Source: an uncultured Catenibacillus sp.
GTDB lineage: Bacteria > Bacillota > Clostridia > Lachnospirales > Lachnospiraceae
Direction of reading: 5' to 3'
NCBI GenBank assembly: GCA_934339005.1
Contig: CAKRHR010000018.1
Location: 1-51,624 of the forward strand
Length of the DNA: 51,624 nucleotides
The notes beneath the pieces are model-generated. The model was not told the origin of the DNA. It saw only the letters and a program-made list of their open reading frames with translations, and did not search any database. This document shows, piece by piece, positions 1 to 7,379 of this stretch; position 1 is the stretch's first letter; each line of letters opens with the position of its first letter. The translations under genes and the position numbers were made by a program.

Positions 1-2
1 AC

Positions 3-1517
3 ATTGGTCTGGTACATAAGTATTTTTTTGAAGGACCATGTCGTATGGCTCCGACAGAACAACTGACACCGGAATTTGAGGCGATGATGCAGCCAATGAT
101 GGGTCAGGGCTCGTTTGCTGATGTGCAGGCACATCTGAAGGATGAAAAACAGATTCATCTGTTAGAACCAATCTATCTGGAACGTGATGATGAGATGACG
201 ACTCCGGAGTGGATGTTTGAAGAAATGATGAAAAATGATGCAGAGGTAGATTTGTATCTGTTTACTGCAGTGCAGATGGTTCGAGGAGATTTGATTGTCG
301 AAATGGGTGAGCGCACAGGTAAGCCTGTCATGATTCAGCCGGAAAACTGCTGTATGTTTGCCAGAGCAATTTCACATGCCCGTTCTCATGGGCTGGAGGG
401 ATATGCACCGTTATACTGGGATGAAGCAATCAATGTGATGAAGGGACTTCGTTTAAAGAAGGTTATGGCACATTCCAATCTGTTACAGGTTGTAAGAATG
501 GGAGAAGTGGCAGGAAGTGATATCACTTCCAATGCATTTTACAATCAGCGTGAAGTGACAAGGATTCTTGGTACAAGATTCCGTGCCGTCAGTCTTCATG
601 AACTTCTGGACCAGTTTAAACCGGGAAATCCGATGCAAAACCATACAACACCCGGCCGTCAGGGACTCAATCCGACAGAAGAGGAAATGCAGGAGATTGA
701 GAAGATTACAGATGATTTGATTGCAGGTGCTGAGCTTGTGAATATGAAAAAGGAAGAACTTATGATTAGTGTCCGCATGTGGTATGTGGTACAGAAATTC
801 TTAGATAAGCATGACTGTAATATGTTTGTAGCACCATGTCCACAGTTCTGTGCAACAAGACGTGCCAATGAAGAAAAAGTTACTTTTTGTTTAACACATT
901 CACTGAATAATGAAATTGGTATTCCATCTGCATGTGAAGCGGATGCGATTGCTGCATTATCCAAGCAGCTTCTGATGAGCGCTTCCGGATGTGCAACTTA
1001 CATGGGTGAAACAAATTCATTTTTATACTATGGAGATGGTCTGGCAAGAGCACCATTTTCACCACTGACACAGGAAGGACTGCCAAATGATGAATGGAAA
1101 CAAGGTGGTTTGGATAAAGTAGAAAATCTGTATTTTTCTTTCCATGCAGTAGGAAACAGAAAAATGCATGGTATTGACGGAGAGAAGTCTTCTTACAGTA
1201 TTCAGCCATTTGCATACACAGGCTGGGGCGGAACTATCAGAAATGATTGGACAGAGGATATAGGACAGACAATTACACTCTGTCGTCTGTCACCGGATTG
1301 TAAGAAAATCTTTATCGGAAAAGGAACGATTAAGGGCGGTGCATATAAGGAAATCCCCAATTGTACACCAACAGTTATTTTCCAGGTTAAAAATCACAAA
1401 GAGTTCCATGATAAACAGCTTGATTTCGGTACACATCTGCCATTGGCTTATGGTGACCATACAGAAGTGCTGAAAGCGTTTGCAAAATCTGCCGGTTTGG
1501 AAATTGTAGAGGCGTAA
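3..1517 (+). CDS. L-fucose isomerase-like protein (5' partial)
   Basis: The reading frame is open to the left window edge (frame begins at base 3), so the ATG at 45 is probably internal and the N-terminus lies outside. About 500 residues are visible. The C-terminal half carries a run with NNEIGIPSACEADAIAALS, which resembles the substrate/metal region of the L-fucose/L-arabinose isomerase fold (GIPxACExD). These enzymes interconvert aldoses and ketoses using a divalent metal in the cytoplasm. The substrate cannot be read from sequence, and no fucose kinase or aldolase is nearby. Its stop codon overlaps the next start by one base (TAATG), so it is translationally coupled to the ACP-like and SufE-like genes. 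That partnership is unusual for a sugar isomerase. I am confident of the fold, not of the reaction. Confidence 0.72.
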   Translation: MGLVHKYFFEGPCRMAPTEQLTPEFEAMMQPMMGQGSFADVQAHLKDEKQIHLLEPIYLERDDEMTTPEWMFEEMMKNDAEVDLYLFTAVQMVRGDLIVEMGERTGKPVMIQPENCCMFARAISHARSHGLEGYAPLYWDEAINVMKGLRLKKVMAHSNLLQVVRMGEVAGSDITSNAFYNQREVTRILGTRFRAVSLHELLDQFKPGNPMQNHTTPGRQGLNPTEEEMQEIEKITDDLIAGAELVNMKKEELMISVRMWYVVQKFLDKHDCNMFVAPCPQFCATRRANEEKVTFCLTHSLNNEIGIPSACEADAIAALSKQLLMSASGCATYMGETNSFLYYGDGLARAPFSPLTQEGLPNDEWKQGGLDKVENLYFSFHAVGNRKMHGIDGEKSSYSIQPFAYTGWGGTIRNDWTEDIGQTITLCRLSPDCKKIFIGKGTIKGGAYKEIPNCTPTVIFQVKNHKEFHDKQLDFGTHLPLAYGDHTEVLKAFAKSAGLEIVEA

Positions 1518-1936
1518 TGATGGAGTTAAATGTGCGGGAAATTGCCGGACGTCTGAAGCAGGGGCAGAAAACAGCCGAAGCTCTTTTAGAAGAGCTTCGG
1601 TTGGCTCAGGAACAATCACCGGAAGAAATTGCAGATAAGCTAAAACAGTATATTGCCATAAAGTTATTACTATCGGAAGCAGAAATTTCGGATAATATTA
1701 TTGAAATGGTTCGGATAAATGTGGCGAAGGCATCGCATTTAAGCGTAGAACAGTTAAAAGAAATGGACCGTCCGGGAAGATGCGGCAGTGCACCGGCAGT
1801 CTTGTCCAAGCGGGTATTGTTATATCTTGATATTCAGAAAAAGCTTGGCATCACGCTTCCTGCACAGAAACTTCCGGAAGTTCGCACTGTTTTGGAATTA
1901 ACGGATATTATTTTGCCACTAATCAGAAAGCAGTGA
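1517..1936 (+). CDS. Acyl-carrier-protein-like small protein, function unknown
   Basis: A 139-residue protein with no confident family match from memory. The N-terminal half is charged and helical. Residues 85-137 look like the last three helices of an acyl carrier protein: a loop, an amphipathic helix containing LYLDIQKKLGI, then a TVLELTDIILPLI helix like the ACP C-terminus. At the position of the phosphopantetheine DSL motif it has GRCGSAP, so a serine and a cysteine are present but the Asp-Ser-Leu signature is not. The start overlaps the preceding stop by one base (a second ATG follows at 1520), and its own stop is six bases before the SufE-like ATG. Sitting between an isomerase and sulfur-transfer proteins, it may be a carrier or adaptor; that is inference. 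Confidence 0.6.
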   Translation: MMELNVREIAGRLKQGQKTAEALLEELRLAQEQSPEEIADKLKQYIAIKLLLSEAEISDNIIEMVRINVAKASHLSVEQLKEMDRPGRCGSAPAVLSKRVLLYLDIQKKLGITLPAQKLPEVRTVLELTDIILPLIRKQ

Positions 1937-1942
1937 TTGAAA

Positions 1943-2353
1943 ATGAGCACAATTGCAGAAAAACAGACAGAATTAATAAAACTTTATAATGAACTGAATG
2001 ATCCAATCATGCAGTATGAGTTTCTGTTGCAACTGGCGGGAGAAGTGCCGGTACCGGAGGCGGAGCAGAAAACAGAGGATACAAAAATTCACAACTGTCA
2101 GACTGCTTCCTGGTTTATCATGAAAAAAACAGATAACCGTTTTTTCCTGAGTGTGGACAGTGATGCGCTGCTGCTTCGAGGCGTGTTGAGTATTTTTGTT
2201 TATTTGCTGGACGGGAGAACTCTGGAGGAAATAGAGAGAACCACGATTGATTTTATGGAAAAAACAACAATCCGGGAACAATTATCCATCAGTCAGTTTT
2301 TAATATTGTCAAAGCTTTCAGATAGGGTTTATCAGTTCTGTAGGGCGGTATGA
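1943..2353 (+). CDS. sufE: SufE-like sulfur-acceptor protein
   Basis: About 136 residues, the usual SufE length. The key motif is IHNCQTASW (residues 50-58), matching the KGCQS-W motif whose cysteine accepts persulfide sulfur from a SufS-type desulfurase. The later SDALLLRGVLSIFVYLLDGRT segment matches the conserved SDA-RG-L helix of the family (shown here as a landmark; residues about 70-90). SufE proteins stimulate cysteine desulfurases and pass sulfur to Fe-S assembly or other acceptors. I place the start at ATG 1943 rather than TTG 1937; there is no clear ribosome site, so translation is probably coupled to the upstream gene. A terminator hairpin follows directly, and a SufS gene lies 190 bases downstream with its own promoter. 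Most of the SUF machinery (sufBCD, sufU) is absent from the window. Confidence 0.8.
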   Translation: MSTIAEKQTELIKLYNELNDPIMQYEFLLQLAGEVPVPEAEQKTEDTKIHNCQTASWFIMKKTDNRFFLSVDSDALLLRGVLSIFVYLLDGRTLEEIERTTIDFMEKTTIREQLSISQFLILSKLSDRVYQFCRAV

Positions 2354-2356
2354 AAT

Positions 2357-2390
2357 AAAAAGACAGTGTTTTCGGATGCTGTCTTTTTAT
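2357..2390 (+). terminator. Rho-independent terminator after the sufE-like gene
   Basis: A perfect 10-bp stem (AAAAAGACAG pairing with CTGTCTTTTT) with a 12-base loop and a T-run within and after the right arm. It separates the isomerase/ACP-like/SufE unit from sufS. Confidence 0.8.
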
Positions 2391-2455
2391 ATATTTTTCT
2401 ATGATATAAAAAGACTTCCGGCAGAATCTCACTGTGACAAAGAAGCGTTTTTGGC

Positions 2456-2484
2456 TTGCAAAAATAAACGATAGGCAATATACT
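2456..2484 (+). promoter_or_regulatory. Sigma-A type promoter of sufS
   Basis: TTGCAA, a 17-base spacer and TATACT. The predicted transcript start is about base 2491, downstream of the ATG at 2487, which rules that ATG out as the sufS start and favours ATG 2544. Confidence 0.6.
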
Positions 2485-2543
2485 TAATGATAATAAAACA
2501 TTTAGCTTTGTGCGGATGCATGATATCTGGGGAAGTAGAGAAA

Positions 2544-3770
2544 ATGTGTAATTGGGAGAAAATACGGGAAGATTTTCCGATTTTAAAAGAAAAAATATAC
2601 GGTAAAGATTTAATTTATTTGGATAATGCTGCAACAACACAATTACCACAGCAGGTTTTGGATTGTATAATGGAACATTATACAAAGTACAATGCGAATG
2701 TACACAGGGGCATTCATTATTTAAGTGAACAGTCTACACTGCATATGGAAGCTGTGCGAGATAAGTTAAAACAATTTCTGAATGCCAAAAATCAGGGGGA
2801 AATCATATTTACCTATGGGGCAACAGATGCGGCAAATCTGGTGGCTCAGAGCTTTTTGAAAGATGTATTGCAGCCTGGGGATGTGGTACTTTCAACTGAA
2901 TTGGAGCATCATGCTAATTTTGTTGTGTGGCAGCAAATCTGTCAGGCATGTGGCGCCACATTTCGCGTTATTCCGACAGTGGATGGCGAACTGGATATGG
3001 ATGTGGCACATCAGATGTTGTCGAAAAATGTAAAATTTTTGGCAGTGACGGCTGTATCCAATGTGACAGGTACTGTGGTGGATATTGAAACACTGACTGC
3101 ATGGGCGAAGGAATATGATATTCCGGTGTATATTGATGCAGCTCAGGCAGTGCGGCACAGAGTGTTTGATCTGGAAAAACTTCAGTGTGATTTTCTTGGA
3201 TTTTCGGCACATAAGATGATGGGACCGACAGGCGTTGGCTGTCTGTTTGTGCGTAATCAGTGGTTAGATAAGCTGCAGCCTTATCGCTATGGCGGTGGTA
3301 TGATTGACATTGTGACAGAAAATAAAACAACATTTGCCGAGCCTCCGTATCGTCTGGAAGCTGGAACACCAAACTACAGTGGAATTATTGCCTGGGGTGC
3401 CGCAGTGGATTATCTGACAGGAATTGGGCTTGAGAAAATTGCCGGATACGAAGAAGCGTTATTGCAAAAAACAGAGTGTATTCTGTCGGATATTCCGCAG
3501 GTGCAGATACTCGGACATCCAAAGCAACGGGCAGGCTGTATTTCTATTCAGATTGATGGTGTGCATCCGTATGATTTTGCGAGTATCATCGATAAATATG
3601 GTGTGGCGGTACGAACCGGGAGTATGTGTGCACAGCCAATTGTCAGAAAAATGGGACTGGATACAGTCATACGTGTTTCGCCTGCATTTTACAATACAAT
3701 GGAAGAATTGGAAATGTTTGGTGAATATACAAGAAAAGTTATCGCTTTTTTTGAAAAAATCAAAAAATAG
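2544..3770 (+). CDS. sufS: SufS-type group II cysteine desulfurase
   Basis: PLP-dependent enzyme that takes sulfur from L-cysteine, forming alanine and an enzyme persulfide. Starting at ATG 2544 gives 408 residues, the normal SufS size; the earlier ATG at 2487 lies inside the promoter. Landmarks are YLDNAATTQ near the N-terminus, ELEHHANFV, YIDAAQAV, the PLP lysine in FSAHKMMGPTGVG, and the catalytic cysteine in RTGSMCAQP near residue 360 (usual form RTGHHCAQP). The SufE-like gene upstream is the expected partner, although a terminator lies between them. It acts in the cytoplasm. It could serve Fe-S assembly or a dedicated sulfur transfer reaction; with no sufBCD here the sequence does not decide. 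Confidence 0.9.
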   Translation: MCNWEKIREDFPILKEKIYGKDLIYLDNAATTQLPQQVLDCIMEHYTKYNANVHRGIHYLSEQSTLHMEAVRDKLKQFLNAKNQGEIIFTYGATDAANLVAQSFLKDVLQPGDVVLSTELEHHANFVVWQQICQACGATFRVIPTVDGELDMDVAHQMLSKNVKFLAVTAVSNVTGTVVDIETLTAWAKEYDIPVYIDAAQAVRHRVFDLEKLQCDFLGFSAHKMMGPTGVGCLFVRNQWLDKLQPYRYGGGMIDIVTENKTTFAEPPYRLEAGTPNYSGIIAWGAAVDYLTGIGLEKIAGYEEALLQKTECILSDIPQVQILGHPKQRAGCISIQIDGVHPYDFASIIDKYGVAVRTGSMCAQPIVRKMGLDTVIRVSPAFYNTMEELEMFGEYTRKVIAFFEKIKK

Positions 3771-3781
3771 AAACGAAAAAG

Positions 3782-3839
3782 AAAAACAGTGTTACAACCT
3801 TTGCAGTGACATTCCACAAAGGTCGCAACACTGTTTTTT
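3782..3839. terminator. Bidirectional terminator between sufS and the ABC-F gene
   Basis: Left arm AAAAACAGTGTT at 3782-3793 pairs with AACACTGTTTTT at 3827-3838. A second nested stem (ACCTTTG with CAAAGGT) extends it. A-run on the left and T-run on the right serve both converging genes. Confidence 0.85.
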
Positions 3840-3840
3840 A

Positions 3841-5496
3841 TTATGCTTCGCCTTCAGTTGCCTCGTCGTCAAGCATTGCAGCGTCCATGTTCATAACCTG
3901 GCGTTTTCTTGCCATTTCGTCATTTTCAAGGTATTCGTCGTAAGTGCACTGCTTGTCAATCAGGCCTGTGGCTGTGATTTCCATGATACGGTTGGCAGTT
4001 GTCTGAACGAACTGGTGGTCCTGAGAAGCAAATAAGATAACGCCCGGATATTTGATCAGACCGTTATTTAATGCTGTGATGGATTCCATATCCAGGTGGT
4101 TTGTCGGTTCATCCATGATCAGGCAGTTGGCGCCTGTCATCATCATTTTGGATAATGTGACACGGACACGCTCGCCACCGGAGAGAACCTGCAATTTCTT
4201 AAGGCCTTCGTCACCTGAGAAAAGCATACGACCGAGGAAACCACGCACATATGTGACGTCCTTTTCAGGGGAGAATGGCATCAGCCAGTCTACGATGGTT
4301 TCATCGCTCTTAAATTCAGCAGAATTATCTTTAGGGAAGTATGCCTGACTTGTTGTTACGCCCCATTTGTAGGAGCCTTCATCTGGTTCCATCTCGCCTG
4401 CAAGAATCTTAAATAATGTTGTTGTGGCATTGACATTTGGACCGACAAAAGCGACTTTATCGTCATGACCAAGTGTAAATGAAATATTGTCAAGAATTTT
4501 CACACCATCGATGGTCTTTGAAAGACCTTCAACCTGGAGCACTTCATTACCGATTTCACGATTTGGTTTGAAATCAATATAAGGATATTTACGGCTGGAT
4601 GGACGGATATCATCAAGCTCGATTTTTTCAAGTGCACGTTTTCTTGAAGTTGCCTGCTTGGATTTGGAAGCATTGGCGGAGAAACGCTGGATAAATTCCT
4701 GTAATTCCTTGATCTTTTCTTCCTTTTTCTTGTTGGCTTCCTTCATCTGCTTCACCATCAACTGGCTGGATTCATACCAGAAGTCGTAGTTACCGGAGTA
4801 AAGCTGAATCTTACCGTAGTCAATATCTGCGATATGTGTGCAGACTTTATTTAAGAAATAACGGTCATGGGAAACAACAATAACTGTATTGTCAAAGTTG
4901 ATCAGAAATTCTTCAAGCCATGCAATAGCATCTAAATCCAAATGGTTTGTTGGTTCGTCAAGCAGCAGGACATCAGGATTGCCAAACAATGCCTGGGCAA
5001 GTAAAACTTTGACCTTCTGTCCACCGTCAAGATCACGCAGATAGCTATAATGCAGATCTGTTTCAATACCAAGACCATTAAGCAGTGTGGCAGCATCAGA
5101 TTCTGCTTCCCATCCGTTCATATCAGCAAATTCAGCCTCAAGCTCGCTGGCACGGATACCGTCCTCGTCTGTAAAATCTTCTTTCATGTAAATAGCATCT
5201 TTTTCCTTCATGATTTCATAAAGGCGGGCATTACCCATGATAACTGTGTCAAGCACCTGACAGTCATCGTATTTGTAGTGGTCCTGCTGAAGTACAGAAA
5301 GACGTTCACCGGCATTCATAGTGACATCGCCTTTACTTGGTTCAAGTTTACCGGATAAAATCTTTAAAAATGTGGATTTTCCGGCACCATTGGCACCAAT
5401 CAGACCGTAGCAGTTACCTTCTGTAAATTTGATATTAACATCTTCAAACAATGCGCGTTTTCCAAGGCGCAGAGTGACATTATTTGCACTAATCAT
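3841..5496 (-). CDS. ABC-F ATPase (YbiT/YkpA-like) with a degenerate second ATP site
   Basis: A 551-residue cytoplasmic protein with two fused ABC ATPase domains and no membrane segments, the ABC-F arrangement; such proteins bind the ribosome E site and modulate translation. Domain 1 is intact: GANGAGKS (34-41), LDGGQ signature, LLLDEPTNHLD and SHDRYF. A charged linker (about residues 240-310) joins the domains. Domain 2 keeps LSGGERVR and MDEPTNHLD, but its Walker A reads GPNVNATTT, with threonine at residue 358 where lysine is expected, and its H-loop reads ASQDHQF, with glutamine at 492 in place of histidine. The linker and VTTSQAYFPKDN segment fit the YkpA/YbiT branch. Ribosome site AAAGG precedes the ATG by nine bases. 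Monocistronic, convergent with sufS. Confidence 0.87.
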   Translation of the reverse strand: MISANNVTLRLGKRALFEDVNIKFTEGNCYGLIGANGAGKSTFLKILSGKLEPSKGDVTMNAGERLSVLQQDHYKYDDCQVLDTVIMGNARLYEIMKEKDAIYMKEDFTDEDGIRASELEAEFADMNGWEAESDAATLLNGLGIETDLHYSYLRDLDGGQKVKVLLAQALFGNPDVLLLDEPTNHLDLDAIAWLEEFLINFDNTVIVVSHDRYFLNKVCTHIADIDYGKIQLYSGNYDFWYESSQLMVKQMKEANKKKEEKIKELQEFIQRFSANASKSKQATSRKRALEKIELDDIRPSSRKYPYIDFKPNREIGNEVLQVEGLSKTIDGVKILDNISFTLGHDDKVAFVGPNVNATTTLFKILAGEMEPDEGSYKWGVTTSQAYFPKDNSAEFKSDETIVDWLMPFSPEKDVTYVRGFLGRMLFSGDEGLKKLQVLSGGERVRVTLSKMMMTGANCLIMDEPTNHLDMESITALNNGLIKYPGVILFASQDHQFVQTTANRIMEITATGLIDKQCTYDEYLENDEMARKRQVMNMDAAMLDDEATEGEA

Positions 5497-5737
5497 TGAA
5501 TCTAACCTTTCTTTTATTAATTATATGATGTATTCAAATTACTATATTGTAGTGCAATGAATGTAAATCTCAATCGATTAAACACTCATATTTGACACTT
5601 ACAATTAGATATTTCTATTTAATGTCAGCATAGATCTGTCAGAATAAAAGCCCAGTAGTTTCAATTCAAACACATAATACGCCTGACATTTTGCAACGTA
5701 TCTACTATTACATAAAAACAGGAAATTTGCAAGCAAA
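5497..5737 (-). promoter_or_regulatory. Leader and possible promoter of the ABC-F gene
   Basis: On the minus strand TTGAGA and TACAAT stand 16 bases apart about 60-85 bases ahead of the start codon, and a TATAAT lies closer to the gene without a good -35. I see no gene in this gap, which also holds the aminotransferase terminator at its far end. Confidence 0.35.
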
Positions 5738-5769
5738 AAAACCCACAGAATATACAAACTGTGGGTTTT
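5738..5769 (-). terminator. Terminator of the aminotransferase gene
   Basis: AAAACCCACAG pairs with CTGTGGGTTTT (11 bp, 10-base loop). Read on the minus strand the stem is followed by a seven-T run, so it ends minus-strand transcription 53 bases after the stop codon. Confidence 0.8.
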
Positions 5770-5821
5770 CACAACGATTTAAATATTTAATTTGCATTTT
5801 TATTTAAAATGATTGTACTTC

Positions 5822-7012
5822 CTATTTGTTCTGGTATCTGTCATACAGACGTTTGAATGCAGGAAGGCTTCGTTCAATGACTTCCTGAGGTACGCAGTAA
5901 GAGATGCGGACAAATCCGGGACCATAGAAGGCTGTACCAGGTGCCATCAGTAATTTTTCCTTCTTAGCTTCCTCACAGAAAGCTGCGTCATCCGGTTCAA
6001 GCGAACGCATGAACAGATAGAATGCACCGTCCGGATGAATGCAGTCATAGCCGATGTCTGTCAGACCTTTGTAGAGCAAATCACGGTTCTTCTCGTAAAT
6101 GCTGACATCCACGGAAGCATCAACACATTTCAGCAAAATACGCTGCTGCAGAGAAGGGGCATTGACATAGCCAAGATAACGGATGGAAGCTGTCACACCT
6201 GCAATCAAATCGGCATAATCTTCAACATCAGGGCTGATGGCGATGTAGCCGACACGTTCGCCAGGAATAGACAAGGTCTTGCTGTAAGAGTAAACAACGA
6301 TTGTATTTTTGTAAAAATCAGGCAACCATGGCACTGTGATGCCGCTGTAAGCAAGTAAACGATAAGGTTCATCGGATACAAGGTAAATTGGATGACCGTA
6401 TTCTTCCTGTTTGCGTTCAAGAATCTCAGTTACTTTTTTGATAGATTCTTCTGTGTATACAGCACCTGTAGGGTTATTTGGATTGTTGATAAATACCATA
6501 CGTGTTTTTGGTGAAAGTGCGGCTTCAAATGTGACAGGATCAGGCTGCAGTGTCTGCTGGTCACATAAAGCAGGCACTAATTTGCCATAGAGTGTTTCAA
6601 CATAACTTTTATATTCCCAGAAATAAGGTGCGAAAGTCACAACCTCATCGCCCTGGTCAAGCATTGTGTTACATAAAATAGCAAGTGCAGAAGCAGCACC
6701 ACTTGTCATGATAATGCCTGCTTCATCATAATTCATGTTGAACTTAGTATTCAGGTAATTAGCAACGCAACGACGTACATCAGGATGTCCGACGTTTGCC
6801 GGATAGCCATGCAATGTCAAAGGTTCTTCGGTGTCAATAATTTCTTTTAAAGTTTCATTAACAATGGCTGGTGGTTCAACGTTTGGGTTACCAATACTGA
6901 AGTTAAATATATTTTCTTTGCCATAGATAGCGGCAAGTTTCTTTCCTTCTTCAAAAATATCTCTGATACAGACAGCACCATCAAGTGATGCACGCAGTCG
7001 TTTTGAAATCAT
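5822..7012 (-). CDS. Class I/II PLP aminotransferase (aspartate aminotransferase-like)
   Basis: A fold-type I aminotransferase of about 396 residues. Landmarks are SIGNPNVEPP near the N-terminus, SGAASALA (cofactor phosphate loop), NNPNNPTG, SDEPYR, the PLP lysine in YSYSKTLSIPGERVGY, and the substrate carboxylate arginine in FVRISYC near the C-terminus. It transfers amino groups between an amino acid and 2-oxoglutarate or a related keto acid in the cytoplasm; the substrate cannot be read with certainty. Two ATGs lie six bases apart; GGAGG is only two bases from the first (7018) and eight from the second (7012), so I choose 7012. The leader contains a 14-bp inverted repeat that could fold into a structured RNA. 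Confidence 0.86.
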   Translation of the reverse strand: MISKRLRASLDGAVCIRDIFEEGKKLAAIYGKENIFNFSIGNPNVEPPAIVNETLKEIIDTEEPLTLHGYPANVGHPDVRRCVANYLNTKFNMNYDEAGIIMTSGAASALAILCNTMLDQGDEVVTFAPYFWEYKSYVETLYGKLVPALCDQQTLQPDPVTFEAALSPKTRMVFINNPNNPTGAVYTEESIKKVTEILERKQEEYGHPIYLVSDEPYRLLAYSGITVPWLPDFYKNTIVVYSYSKTLSIPGERVGYIAISPDVEDYADLIAGVTASIRYLGYVNAPSLQQRILLKCVDASVDVSIYEKNRDLLYKGLTDIGYDCIHPDGAFYLFMRSLEPDDAAFCEEAKKEKLLMAPGTAFYGPGFVRISYCVPQEVIERSLPAFKRLYDRYQNK

Positions 7013-7043
7013 AATCATAGCCTCCGATTATATATGTAAAATT

Positions 7044-7148
7044 TTTGATACTTATATGTAAGGATGTCAGGGGTTACTCCGTAGCTAACTCTATCTCCGC
7101 AATTTGTGAAACATTTGAAATCTGCTGTTTGTATATATAAGTATCAAA
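7044..7148 (-). promoter_or_regulatory. Possible structured leader RNA of the aminotransferase (unidentified)
   Basis: TTTGATACTTATAT (7044-7057) and ATATAAGTATCAAA (7135-7148) form a perfect 14-bp inverted repeat enclosing 77 bases. On the minus strand the enclosed part is richer in G and C than its flanks and contains a small hairpin, GUUA-G-CU[ACGG]AG-UAAC. The closing stem ends about 30 bases before the start codon. It does not match a riboswitch class I know. It could instead be a paired operator for a regulator. Confidence 0.45.
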
Positions 7149-7379
7149 CTAAACATAAGTATAACACTTTAACACGTTGGTGTAAAGATGCAAAAAATAA
7201 AAATTTGTTACCGGATGCACAATGCGAGAACAATCGTTAATGTGTACATAATGTGCAATCTGAAATGTGTATAATAATGCACAATCATAAAAAAACAAGG
7301 CTTCCGGGATGTAGGTATTGAAACTACATACAAATTAGGATAAAATATGAATAATACGAGAGTGAGGAAGAAATATTTT

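Noticed and set aside
2487..2543. N-terminal extension of SufS from ATG 2487
   Set aside because: It lies within the promoter's -10 to start region, has no ribosome site and adds residues absent from the family.
7019..7150. Known riboswitch (THF, preQ1, SAM, lysine, guanidine-II)
   Set aside because: Core motifs of these classes do not appear; a single ACGG-loop hairpin is not enough for guanidine-II.
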